This document shows, one piece after another, positions 18,055 through 26,094 of a DNA stretch of 64,000 bases (positions within the stretch are counted from its first letter, which is position 1; the number at the start of each line of letters is the position of its first letter). Made by a program: the position numbers and the translations under genes. This DNA is from Actinomyces respiraculi. Its GTDB lineage: Bacteria; Actinomycetota; Actinomycetes; Actinomycetales; Actinomycetaceae. Where the stretch lies: assembly GCF_014595995.2 (NCBI RefSeq), contig NZ_CP063989.1, positions 62,001 to 126,000 on the forward strand. Direction: 5' to 3'. The notes beneath the pieces are model-generated. The model ran no database searches. It was given only the letters and a program-made list of their open reading frames with translations, and was not told the DNA's origin.

Positions 18055-19568
18055 TATCGGGGCGTCCGGCTGGTACGGCGGTAAGTCGTCTGTCGGTCTC
18101 CCCGGCCCCCGACCATCTCGACGAGTCCAGCGGTGAGCAGGCTGGTGATCGCGTAGCGCGTCTGCGCTCGGGACAAGCCTGTGCGTTGGCGCAGCTCGTC
18201 GAAGGTGCGTGGTGCGTCGAGCTGGTCCCAGAGCTCAGGCGCGTTCTTCGAGGGGAAGGACGCGGGCCGGACGCTTGTTGGGTGCGTCTGAGCGATGGCC
18301 TTGCGTGGTCGGGGAGGCGGAACGGGCGTGGTTCCTGCGTGACGCCACCTGAGGATCGCGGTGAAGGAGACGCCGCTGTCGCGGAACAGCGGCTCCGGCA
18401 GGCCCGCGTCGGCTGCGGCCTCGCGGATCTCCTTGATGCCACCGCCCTCCCCCTCGATCAGTCGGCTGCTGTCCTCCGTTCTGACGTCCTTGCAGATGTC
18501 ATAGAGCGTGGGGTTGACGGCGGCCTTGCCGCCCGGTGTGCCGAGCTGGTCGACGGTGATCGCGCGTAGACCTCCGGGGCTCGTGATGATGAGCTTGTCG
18601 GCCTTGATACGGACCTCCACCCGCTTGCTGTCAGTGACGCCGTCGAGGTTGCGGTGGACGAGTGCGTTGGCGATGAGCTCTCTCACCGCACGATTCGGCA
18701 GGGCCGAGAGATCGCGGCCATGACCGGCGGCGTCGTATCCCATGTCCGTGGGGGTGTTGCGGGCGATCCACTGCATGACGTCCTGGAGGAGGTCCGGGAT
18801 CGGGCCAGTGAAGTGGGCGAGGTCCTGCGTGCGGGTCTCGGCGCCTGATGGCATGAGAACCGCAGCGGTGACGCCGAGAGAGGGGCGCAGACCCTGGGGG
18901 TACGTGCCGAGTGCGTAGAGGCCGGCAAGGGTGGCCTCGCCGGTGGTCGTGAGGACGCCAGTGGCGGTGAGGAGGGAGTCGGTGTCGAGCGAGGCGAGCC
19001 GGCGTGATCGAGTACGTACCTGATTGACGTAGGCCTCAACGAGCGATGCGTCGAGCGAGTTCAAGGAGGTGCTGGGGACGGCTGCGAGGTCCGGGTGCGT
19101 GGGGTTGGTCTGCTGGATCTTGAGCAGTTCGATCTGTGCGATCTCAAGGTCGCTCATGCGGTAGTCGCCGTCGGACTGACGCAGGTAGGCGTTGCCGCGG
19201 TAGAGCGCGGGCCGATGCTGCAGCGGGAGGCCGTTGACCCGGATGAGCAGCACCTCGTTGCCGTCGATCTCCTCGGTGGTGAAGTCGCAGGTGACAGGTG
19301 GGCAGACGGCCTCCCTGGCCTGTGCGGCGATGCCCTGCTCAAGCGCGGCGATGTTGGTCAAGCCGACGGGGGAGAAGCCGTTGTTCTCGTCCAAGCCGAG
19401 GATGATGAGACCGCCGCCTGGTGTGTTGGCGAATGCGCAGAGCGTCTCGCCGAGAGCGGGACATCCGCCGCGAGCAGTTTTGACCTCGATATCGGACGAG
19501 TCACCCCCACGCCGACGCAGGTGAGAGACGAGCCCCGGCAGGTCCACCGAACTCACAGTCATAGTCAT
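18045..19568 (-). CDS. AlbA_2 (Schlafen-like) ATP-binding regulator-like protein
   Basis: 507 residues of the COG2865 type. An AlbA_2/Schlafen N-terminal domain (about 20-140: LGETLCAFANTPGGGLIILG, and GNAYLRQSDGDYRMSD) is followed by a GHKL-type ATP-binding domain (N-box RAVRELIANALVHRNL near residue 290, then SPGGL) and a C-terminal winged helix (FDELRQRTGLSRAQTRYAI). Members are often transcription regulators or parts of defence islands; function here is unknown. Its ATG lies inside a perfect 17-bp inverted repeat, with no ribosome site in front, and related repeats flank both ends. Confidence 0.8.
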   Translation of the reverse strand: MTMTVSSVDLPGLVSHLRRRGGDSSDIEVKTARGGCPALGETLCAFANTPGGGLIILGLDENNGFSPVGLTNIAALEQGIAAQAREAVCPPVTCDFTTEEIDGNEVLLIRVNGLPLQHRPALYRGNAYLRQSDGDYRMSDLEIAQIELLKIQQTNPTHPDLAAVPSTSLNSLDASLVEAYVNQVRTRSRRLASLDTDSLLTATGVLTTTGEATLAGLYALGTYPQGLRPSLGVTAAVLMPSGAETRTQDLAHFTGPIPDLLQDVMQWIARNTPTDMGYDAAGHGRDLSALPNRAVRELIANALVHRNLDGVTDSKRVEVRIKADKLIITSPGGLRAITVDQLGTPGGKAAVNPTLYDICKDVRTEDSSRLIEGEGGGIKEIREAAADAGLPEPLFRDSGVSFTAILRWRHAGTTPVPPPRPRKAIAQTHPTSVRPASFPSKNAPELWDQLDAPRTFDELRQRTGLSRAQTRYAITSLLTAGLVEMVGGRGDRQTTYRRTSRTPRYPK

Positions 19569-19605
19569 AGTGCGAGAGTAGCACTATGACTATGACTTTG
19601 GGTGG
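19557..19605. promoter_or_regulatory. Perfect 17-bp inverted repeat over the AlbA_2 gene start
   Basis: AGTCATAGTCATAGTGC (19,557-19,573) and its exact complement (19,581-19,597) are separated by GAGAGTA. The start codon at 19,568 is within the left arm. It could be an operator for self-repression through the C-terminal winged helix, or an RNA hairpin that hides the start. ATGACT is itself a short direct repeat within each arm. Confidence 0.8.
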
Positions 19606-19699
19606 GTGCTGCTCCGTGCGGGAGTGTACTCAGCGTGAGGCCTGTCAGGAGATCTGTTGGGCTAGGGGATGTTGAGGACCAGTACGACGATCGGCTCGA

Positions 19700-20143
19700 T
19701 CATCCGGTGCTGAAGGTGACAGCAGTCTCGCGTAAGGCGATCTCCACCGCGGCTGCAGCCGAAGGGGCCTGAACCTGCTGCTGCCAGCAGCCGATGGCGA
19801 CATCGACAACGCGGCGCCCGGCGATGACCGCTACGGCGTCACGCCTGTGATCCCTGCGCGTACCGACAACGGTGAACCAGGGGACGAGCTTCGCTCGCTC
19901 AAGAAAGCGCTGGCCGATGTCGTCTTGAGCGAGGTGTGAAGTGACGACGTCGAGCGCCACCGGCCAACTCTGTAGTTCGATGCCCGTGTCAGCGTGGGCA
20001 TCAAGAAGGTTGGCGACGAGGAGCATGACGTCGTCGTAGCGGGTGCCTTGGCTCCAGGTTATCGACAGATTTCGGGACAGACGGCGTGCGTTCGCGAGGA
20101 TGAACTCCTGCTCCTCTGAGGCGATATTGCGATCGGTGGACAT
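19700..20143 (-). CDS. Hypothetical protein downstream of the HNH endonuclease gene
   Basis: 147 residues, soluble, no recognised domain. An AAGGAG site 7 bases before the ATG supports translation. It lies 62 bp after the HNH gene on the same strand, so the two probably form an operon; an immunity or accessory role is speculation. GC content is lower than in the housekeeping genes. Confidence 0.6.
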   Translation of the reverse strand: MSTDRNIASEEQEFILANARRLSRNLSITWSQGTRYDDVMLLVANLLDAHADTGIELQSWPVALDVVTSHLAQDDIGQRFLERAKLVPWFTVVGTRRDHRRDAVAVIAGRRVVDVAIGCWQQQVQAPSAAAAVEIALRETAVTFSTG

Positions 20144-20205
20144 GAAGGGCTCCTTCCAGGACGGATGGCAGGAGCATGAGCTTGGGCTTGTAGCTTGTTG
20201 GAAGC

Positions 20206-21186
20206 TCAGAGGTCTACGGCACCGAGAAGGCCGCCCTGGTTCAGGTCGACGAATCGATCGAAGTGCCGGCGAAGGCGCTGACCGTCCGGTTGGAGCGCCC
20301 TTCTCTCGGGGACGTGAGTCAGGCGTCCGCCGTCGAAGGGGGCGAGTGCGCTCCTGCCGGTTACCTCCTCCAGACGTCGTGCTCGCTCCGCGACGTGGAT
20401 GCGGCGTGACTCGTCGATGCCGAGAAGATGCTTGTCATAGGCGGTGTGGTGCACCCGGCACAGGGCCAGTCCGTTGGCGACGACGGGGATGCCGGCGTCG
20501 TCCGCGTCGGCCACGATATGGGCGGCTTCGATCAGTTGGGCATGAGGCATGTCGCATACCGCACATGACATGTCGTATGCAGACAGGACGTTTTCACGGA
20601 ACCGCTGCTGATGTAGCCGCTGTTTCGTCCAGCGAGAGACGTACTTTCGTTCGATTCCTTCGGCGGCGCGCTTCCTGATGTCAGAGAGGTCAACAGGCTG
20701 GTCGGGGTCACCACCGATGGTGATGAGGAACTCCCGATTCTCGAGATCCACTCCGGTGATGAACGCAGGAAATCGTGCGTAGTAGTAGAGGGTGTTGGCT
20801 GGCTTCGTCCCCACGAGCCACGCGAGGGGGTAGCCGCGTTCTGCAGCCAACATCATGGCTCGGTTCGTCCACTCCTTGTCCCGGGTGGCGGCCATCTTGT
20901 ATCGAAGAGTGCCGTCCTCATCGATGCGGTCCTCGTAAGGAGCTTCTCGCCCCTCCTTGGGCGCTGTCGTCTTGAATGTCAACGCAGCGGCGAAGGCAGC
21001 GGGCTTCCAGATTCCCTGGTTGCGTGCGATGAGAGAGATTCGATGTCCGTGCCAGAGGAAACCGACCTCGAGGTCGCGGAAGGTGGTGAGCTCGCGTCCT
21101 TCGTGGCGACGAGCGTCGAACCAGGCCATCATGGCGAGGTGAGCATCCAGCTCCTCGTCCGGCGAGAACTTCGCTCCGCCTGCCAA
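20206..21186 (-). CDS. HNH endonuclease
   Basis: 326 residues. Near residues 205-255 is a complete HNH_2-type centre: CAVCDMPHAQLIEAAHI, then NGLALCRVHHTAYDKHLLGID, with two Cys pairs and the catalytic His of EAAHI. The first 190 residues have no clear fold, but similar architectures occur in predicted restriction endonucleases that recognise modified DNA. The start is a TTG at 21,186 with GGAAGGA upstream. No methyltransferase lies nearby, which fits a modification-dependent enzyme or a solitary nuclease. Confidence 0.82.
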   Translation of the reverse strand: MAGGAKFSPDEELDAHLAMMAWFDARRHEGRELTTFRDLEVGFLWHGHRISLIARNQGIWKPAAFAAALTFKTTAPKEGREAPYEDRIDEDGTLRYKMAATRDKEWTNRAMMLAAERGYPLAWLVGTKPANTLYYYARFPAFITGVDLENREFLITIGGDPDQPVDLSDIRKRAAEGIERKYVSRWTKQRLHQQRFRENVLSAYDMSCAVCDMPHAQLIEAAHIVADADDAGIPVVANGLALCRVHHTAYDKHLLGIDESRRIHVAERARRLEEVTGRSALAPFDGGRLTHVPERRALQPDGQRLRRHFDRFVDLNQGGLLGAVDL

Positions 21187-21243
21187 CGCTGGTCCTTCCG
21201 CCCGTGATGAATAGACAGTGACAAGTCTGCCGCATCCTCAGGT

Positions 21244-22698
21244 GTGACAGTGGCTCGAGGAATCAGCGAGTCGGTGTCGGCCTTCGCGAACACCGATGGC
21301 GGAGTCATCATCCTCGGGCTGGATGAGAGCGCCGGCTTCGCTTCGGTTCCAGACCTCGACGTGCCCGCCCTCGTGAACGGCCTGCGCGTCGGTCTCTCCC
21401 GAGCCCTGGGGGAGAGCCCCAAGGTGCAGCCGGTGCCCGACTACGAGCTGGCACGGGGAAGCGTGGACGACCACGACGTCCTCGTCCTCACCATCCACCC
21501 CCTCCGGGCCGAACCGGGCATTGCCATGCCGTGCTTCGTCTACGACCAGGGCGTCGAGCGCGGCAGCTACAGGCGGGCCGACGACGCCGATGTGCGCCTG
21601 ACCCCCTATGAGGGGTACCTCCTGCGCACCCAGAACCAGATGGACAGCACAGACCGCGAGGTCGTCCCCGGCGCAACTCTCGCCGATCTCTCCAAGGAAA
21701 GTGTGGCCCGGACCCTTGACGTGCTTCGAGCGGGGCGCTCACACGCACTTGAGGGCATCGCTCCCGACGACGTCGCAGCAGCCCTCGCGAGGATCAACGT
21801 CCTCACCCGGGACGGCGAGGTGACCTTGGCCGGGTATCTCGCCCTCGGCGCCTATCCGCAGCAGGAGTACCCCCAGCTCACTGTTGACGTCGCCGTGCAC
21901 CCCGGACTCGACACGTCGCAGGACCCGAGCATCCGTTTCATCGACCGTCAGAACTGCGACGGCCCCCTGCCGCGGATGATCCAGGACGCCGTTGCCGCGG
22001 TGCTGCGCAACCTGCGCGTGCACAGAGTTGTCGACGGCACCGGCGGGCGCGACGTCGCAGAGCTCCCTGAGGAGGTTCTTCGTGAGGCCATCACCAATGC
22101 CGTGATGCACCGCGACTACTCCCACTGGGTACGTGGGCAGCAGGTCGCCGTCGACGTCTACCCGGACTGGGTGGAGGTCTCCAGCCCTGGCGGCTTCTGG
22201 GGGGACAAGACCAAGGACAACGTCGCGGACGGTCGCTCCCAGGCTCGGAACCAGGTTCTTGTCCGGCTCCTCAGTCTGGTGCCACTGGATGGCCATTCCA
22301 CCGTCGCCGAGCAGCAGGGCTCCGGCGTCCTGCGGATGGTCGTCGCCATGCGCCAGCAGGGGCTCGACGCCCCCGACTACAGCGCCTCCACCGTCGACCA
22401 CGTCGTCGTGCGCCTCGACCGCTTCGGGTCCCTCGCCCCGCAGGCCGACGCCGGGCCGAACGAACTCCCGGACGCCGCTGGCCGTAGGTCCGCCATGCGC
22501 GTGATCAGCGAGGCTCGGCGCGAGATCCTGCGGGTCCTGCGCACGGATGAGCCCCGGTCCATCCATGAGGTCTCGGAGATGACGGGCAGGAGCGTCGGCT
22601 ACGTGCGTCCTCTGCTCCGTGATCTTGTGGAGAGGGGACTCGTGGAGGCGACGGCGCCGCCGCAGAGCCGGAGGAGGAAGTACCTCATCGCGCACTGA
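21244..22698 (+). CDS. AlbA_2 ATP-binding protein, shortened N-terminus
   Basis: 484 residues, same family as the gene at 18,045: AlbA_2 core (ESVSAFANTDGGVIILGLDE), ATP-binding N-box VLREAITNAVMHRDYS near residue 280, EQQGSGVLRMV, and a C-terminal winged helix (IHEVSEMTGRSVGYVRPLL). The family normally has 30-40 residues before the AFANT block; here only 10 follow the GTG, and the upstream frame gives about 12 more (ending in KSAASSGVT) before a stop. The HNH gene starts only 57 bp away on the other strand, so the 5' end was probably lost by deletion. Confidence 0.72.
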   Translation: MTVARGISESVSAFANTDGGVIILGLDESAGFASVPDLDVPALVNGLRVGLSRALGESPKVQPVPDYELARGSVDDHDVLVLTIHPLRAEPGIAMPCFVYDQGVERGSYRRADDADVRLTPYEGYLLRTQNQMDSTDREVVPGATLADLSKESVARTLDVLRAGRSHALEGIAPDDVAAALARINVLTRDGEVTLAGYLALGAYPQQEYPQLTVDVAVHPGLDTSQDPSIRFIDRQNCDGPLPRMIQDAVAAVLRNLRVHRVVDGTGGRDVAELPEEVLREAITNAVMHRDYSHWVRGQQVAVDVYPDWVEVSSPGGFWGDKTKDNVADGRSQARNQVLVRLLSLVPLDGHSTVAEQQGSGVLRMVVAMRQQGLDAPDYSASTVDHVVVRLDRFGSLAPQADAGPNELPDAAGRRSAMRVISEARREILRVLRTDEPRSIHEVSEMTGRSVGYVRPLLRDLVERGLVEATAPPQSRRRKYLIAH

Positions 22699-22726
22699 CT
22701 CCGCGAGTTCCGGTGCTAACAATGAC

Positions 22727-22769
22727 AAGGCCCTCGGTCCGGGAGGTGTCTCCCGGGCCCGAGGGCCTT
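22727..22769 (+). terminator. Terminator after the second AlbA_2 gene
   Basis: AAGGCCCTCGG and CCGGGAG with their complements form a stem of about 18 bp around GTGT, ending in CCTTCG. It is 29 bp after the stop and is also the first element of the 260-bp repeat. Confidence 0.75.
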
Positions 22770-22987
22770 CGTCGTGAGGCGCTGCACTCCCCGGTTCCCA
22801 ACGAGAAGGAGCTGCTACTCCTTCGCCGGAGCGAGTCACCCGGGCTCCCTTAGACCCTGGTGGCTCTCGGTGCGGGCCGGTCAAGGGGTTCCCCAACCCT
22901 CGCGACTCGTTCCGTCCGGCGGTAAGTCATATGAAACCCAAGCACCCTGAAAGGCCACCCCCCGTCAACCTGAAAAGAGCCTAGGAA
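22727..22987. repeat. Long intergenic repeat, copy 1
   Basis: 261 bp alignable along its length to 23,257-23,513. Both copies open with a GC-rich terminator hairpin, share GAGGGCCTTCGTCGTGAGG-like and CCCCAACCCTCGCGACTCG-like blocks, then CAACCCAAGCACCCTGAAA-like and CCTAGGAA ends. The middle differs in sequence, but each has a hairpin there (AAGGAG...CTCCTT here). No convincing coding frame. It might be a structured RNA or a mobile intergenic unit. Confidence 0.75.
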
Positions 22988-23105
22988 ATCCAGGCCCGCC
23001 CCTCCCGTCCGGACGCCGTCGGCGGCCACTGTGGCAGCGAGGTCGTGGGTCCGACGTCGTGGGTCGGGTGGTCCTCACTGTAGAGAGTGAGATCGTCACT
23101 GTATG

Positions 23106-23149
23106 CAGTGAGGGTTCAGTGAGGGTTCAGTGAGGGTTCAGTGAGGGGT
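23106..23149. repeat. Four 11-bp tandem repeats
   Basis: Four head-to-tail copies of CAGTGAGGGTT, the last one altered, in the gap between the two 260-bp repeats. Further CACTG/CAGTG words occur just upstream (23,076-23,105). No gene overlaps. Confidence 0.8.
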
Positions 23150-23256
23150 TGAGTGAGGCCAGTGATGGCTTCCGCACACCCGCGTGGGCAAGAACAAAGC
23201 CCCCGGGCCCGGGGGTGTCGTGTGGGCCTGCTGGTTTTGGGTTTGGGTGTGCGGAC

Positions 23257-23513
23257 AAGGCCCCCGGGCCCGGGGTGTCGTCCCGGCCCGGGGGCCTTCG
23301 TCGTGAGGGGCTCCGCGCCCTATCCCTCACAGGGGGAGCGCTCCTCCTTCGCCAGAACGGATGGCGAGAGCTCCCTTGGACCCTCGCCATCCTCGGTCCG
23401 GGCCGGTCACGGGGCTCCCCAACCCTCGCGACCCGTTCCGTCCGGCGGTGACTTATATGCAACCCAAGCACCCTGAAAAACTACCCCGGTCCACGCTGTG
23501 AAGACCCTAGGAA
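23257..23513. repeat. Long intergenic repeat, copy 2
   Basis: Second copy of the unit at 22,727. The opening hairpin 23,257-23,298 (AAGGCCCCCGGGCC with its complement) is different in sequence but equal in shape to copy 1, and the mid hairpin is rebuilt with GGGGAGCGCTCC. An additional CCCCCGGGCCCGGGGG palindrome stands at about 23,201. The region 22,770-23,590 otherwise holds nothing I recognise. Confidence 0.75.
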
Positions 23514-23592
23514 TGTCCTGTCGTACGGTCTGCCGAGCCTGACCCCGGCCACTCCGCTCGCCCCGCGGATGCTGACGCCACGTCCTCCATCT

Positions 23593-23624
23593 TTGACGAG
23601 GCTACTTAGGGCAGACTTAACTAT
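23593..23624 (+). promoter_or_regulatory. Promoter with DtxR/IdeR-like iron box
   Basis: TTGACG (23,593-23,598) is a good -35 element; 17-19 bp later TTAACT/TAACTA could be the -10. The bases 23,606-23,624, TTAGGGCAGACTTAACTAT, match the DtxR consensus TTAGGTTAGCCTAACCTAA at 13 of 19 positions and overlap the -10. Iron-loaded DtxR would block this promoter. Confidence 0.55.
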
Positions 23625-23667
23625 CCTCCGTCACCCCAGCCGGACGTCGTTACCATTAAGGACCCCC

Positions 23668-24102
23668 GTGAAGATCGCCCGCTCCCTCCCGCTCGCCGCC
23701 GCGGCCCTGGCCGCCCTCCTCGCCGTCGGCGTCAACACCGCCTTCTCCGCCTGCGACCCCAAGCCCGACGGCACCTGGATGCACTGCCACCACTGCCAGA
23801 ACCAGGTCACCGCCGGAGCCGGCGTCCTCGCCCTCGTCTGGGGCTCCAGCGCCTTCGTGAGCAACCGCGCCCTGCGCGCCGGCCTTCAGGCCCTCGGCGT
23901 CATCGGCGCCGCCGTCGTCTTCCTCCTGCCCGGCGTCATCTGCCCCCTGTGCATGATGGAGACCATGCGCTGCCGCACCGTCTTCCTGCCCTTCACCCGC
24001 ATCATGAGCGTCCTCATCGCCGGCACCGGCGTCACCTCCCTGGTCACCACCCTGCGCGGTCTGCGCCGCCCCGCACGCACCCTCGCCCAGGCCGCCGCCT
24101 GA
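23668..24102 (+). CDS. DUF4418 family membrane protein
   Basis: 144 residues with four hydrophobic segments. DUF4418 hallmarks are the CDPKPDGTWMHCHHCQNQ motif after the first segment and the Cys-rich CPLCMMETMRC loop after the third, probably metal- or thiol-active. The GTG at 23,668 is preferred (AAGGA upstream, signal-anchor N-terminus); the frame opens at 23,569 but that would cover the promoter. First gene of a five-gene operon with FtsX-type permeases and an ATPase. Confidence 0.8.
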   Translation: MKIARSLPLAAAALAALLAVGVNTAFSACDPKPDGTWMHCHHCQNQVTAGAGVLALVWGSSAFVSNRALRAGLQALGVIGAAVVFLLPGVICPLCMMETMRCRTVFLPFTRIMSVLIAGTGVTSLVTTLRGLRRPARTLAQAAA

Positions 24103-24123
24103 CGGCCCGCCACACCAGGGTCG

Positions 24124-24867
24124 ATGACCACTCGCGTGCGCGCCGTCGTGGCCGCGCTCGCCCTCCTGCTCCCAGGCGCCCTCGGCTCCTGCGCCCCCAC
24201 CCCCACCACCGACTACGCCACCGCGCACAAGGGCGACGTCGTCATCCTGGGCACCTGGGAGCAGGACGGCGACGCCACCAACGGCGCCGAACCGCTGGAG
24301 TGGATCGTCCTGGACCGCATCGACGACCGTCTCCTGCTGCTGACCGCCGACGTCGTCGCCGCCCGCCCCTACCACCACGTCCCCTTCGAGCCCATCACCT
24401 GGGCCGACTCCGACCTGCGCGCCTGGCTCAACACCGACTTCCTCACCCAGGCGCTGACCCCCGCCGAGCAGGACCTCGTTCAGCCCACCGTCCTGGACAA
24501 CCTCGACCAGTCCATCGCCGGAACCGACGGCGGCGCTCCCACCACCGACCGCGTCCTGGCCCTGAGCGAGACCGACGCCGTCATCTACCTCTCCACCGAC
24601 TGGGACCGCGAGTGGACCGGCCGGGCCACCGTCACCGACGCCGCCTCCAGCCCCGCCCTGTACACCGACGACGAGGGCCACACCGACTGGTGGCTGCGCT
24701 CGCCCGGAGGAGACGACTACGCCGCCCAGTACGTCTCCGCCGACGGCGAGCCCATCACCGCCGGGATCGCCGCCGACGCCGAGCTCGGGGTGCGCCCCGC
24801 CCTATGGCTCAGCGTCTGGGGGACCACCACCCCGTCCAGCGCGTCGAGCGGGGAGCCGCGCCCGTGA
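24124..24867 (+). CDS. DUF6273 lipoprotein
   Basis: 247 residues. Signal peptide with lipobox LGSC (Cys near residue 23), then the DUF6273 pattern: EPLEWIVLDRIDDRLLLLT, ITWADSDLRAWLNTDF, WWLRSPGGDDYAA and VRPALWL. This resembles the C-type-lectin-like folds of formylglycine-enzyme relatives, usually surface ligand-binding. Second gene of the operon; its stop overlaps the GTG start of the first permease, so coupled translation is likely. An extracellular partner role for the transporter is inference. Confidence 0.78.
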   Translation: MTTRVRAVVAALALLLPGALGSCAPTPTTDYATAHKGDVVILGTWEQDGDATNGAEPLEWIVLDRIDDRLLLLTADVVAARPYHHVPFEPITWADSDLRAWLNTDFLTQALTPAEQDLVQPTVLDNLDQSIAGTDGGAPTTDRVLALSETDAVIYLSTDWDREWTGRATVTDAASSPALYTDDEGHTDWWLRSPGGDDYAAQYVSADGEPITAGIAADAELGVRPALWLSVWGTTTPSSASSGEPRP

Positions 24868-26075
24868 CCCGCCACCGCACTCAGCGCCCCCTGACTCTGC
24901 GTGCCATCCCCGCCCGCACCGCCCTCGCCCACCACGCCCGCACCGCGATCCTCCTCGCCCTCGCGCTCGCCCAGGCCGCCTGCCTCATGGCCGGGCTCAC
25001 CCTCCTGGCCGGCACCCGGGCCGAGCTCGTGCTCGCCGAACAGCGCCTGGGCGCCGACGTCATCGTCTACCCCACCGCCGGCCGCCAGCAGATCCCCAAC
25101 AACGCGCTCACCGTCCTGGGCACCCCCGTCGACTACCAGCGCGAGCGCACCGCCCTGGCACGCCTGGCCCAGAACGACGACATCGCCGTCGTCACCCACC
25201 AGCTCTACCTCACCACCACCCTCGGTGACGGCCAGGACGTGTGGATCGTCGGCTACGAGCCCGCCACCGACACCGCCCTGTCCGCCTGGCTCGAGGAGGG
25301 TCCCGACGCCGACCCGGCCACCGGCGCCCTCGCCGTCGGCGCCAACGTCGCCACCCGGCTGGGCGGCGACCCCACCACCGTCACCCTGTGGGGCCGCCCC
25401 TGGCCCGTCACCGCCCACCTCGCCGCCACCGGCACCCGGCTCGACGACGCCGTCGTGGCCAGCACCGAGACGCTGCGCCCCCTCCTCGACGCCGCCGCCA
25501 CCGCGGGCGACACCCGCTACCAGGGCATCGACCCCGCCACCAGCTACTCCGCCGCCCTGCTCACCCTCCGCGAGCGCGACGCCGCCGCCTCCGTCGCCGG
25601 CTGGGTCAACGTCTACGTCCGCAAAGTCACCGCCGACTACTCCGACGCCGCCCTGGTGTCCACCGCCACCACCGTCACCGCCCACCTGGGCCTCGTCGTC
25701 GGCGCCACCGCCCTGGCCTGGGCCCTGCTCGTGAGTGCCCACGCCGTCACCCAGTTCCTGCTCATGCATGAGCGCCGCCAGGAGATCCGGGTCTGGCGCA
25801 CCGTCGGGGCCAGCGCCCGCACCGTGCGCCGCCTCCTCACCCACGAGACGCTGCTCGTCCACGTCGTCGGTGCCCTGACCGGCACGGCCGTGGCCGCCAC
25901 CGCCCTGGCCCTGGCGGGCCGAGCCCTACCCGGTGGACCACCGCAGCCCACCGCCCTCGCCCTCGCCGCCGCGACCGCCGTCGGCCTCACCCTGCTCACC
26001 GCCGCCGCCAGCACCCGCCTCGCCCTGCGCCGCACCCTGCGCCGCGACGGCGGACAGGCGCTCCTGACCGTCTGA
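24864..26075 (+). CDS. FtsX-like ABC transporter permease
   Basis: 403 residues: one N-terminal membrane helix (about 20-45), a large extracytoplasmic MacB-type domain (AEQRLGADVIVYPTAGRQQ), and three C-terminal helices with the FtsX motif HERRQEIRVWRTVGASARTVRRLL. GTG start at 24,864 within the stop of the preceding gene. Pairs with the next permease and the ATPase as a type VII ABC (MacB-fold) transporter. Confidence 0.85.
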   Translation: MTRHRTQRPLTLRAIPARTALAHHARTAILLALALAQAACLMAGLTLLAGTRAELVLAEQRLGADVIVYPTAGRQQIPNNALTVLGTPVDYQRERTALARLAQNDDIAVVTHQLYLTTTLGDGQDVWIVGYEPATDTALSAWLEEGPDADPATGALAVGANVATRLGGDPTTVTLWGRPWPVTAHLAATGTRLDDAVVASTETLRPLLDAAATAGDTRYQGIDPATSYSAALLTLRERDAAASVAGWVNVYVRKVTADYSDAALVSTATTVTAHLGLVVGATALAWALLVSAHAVTQFLLMHERRQEIRVWRTVGASARTVRRLLTHETLLVHVVGALTGTAVAATALALAGRALPGGPPQPTALALAAATAVGLTLLTAAASTRLALRRTLRRDGGQALLTV

Positions 26076-26094
26076 CACCATCGGAGGAACACAC

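Noticed and set aside
18045..22698. Complete restriction-modification system
   Set aside because: An HNH nuclease is present but there is no DNA methyltransferase or specificity subunit on either strand.
22770..23590. Short plus-strand open frames of about 100 codons around 23,150-23,476
   Set aside because: They run through hairpins and repeats, are Pro/Gly/Arg-rich and have no ribosome site.
23949..24863. Upstream extension of the first FtsX permease frame by about 300 codons
   Set aside because: That stretch is Arg/His/Pro-rich noise overlapping the DUF4418 and DUF6273 genes; the permease begins at the GTG at 24,864.
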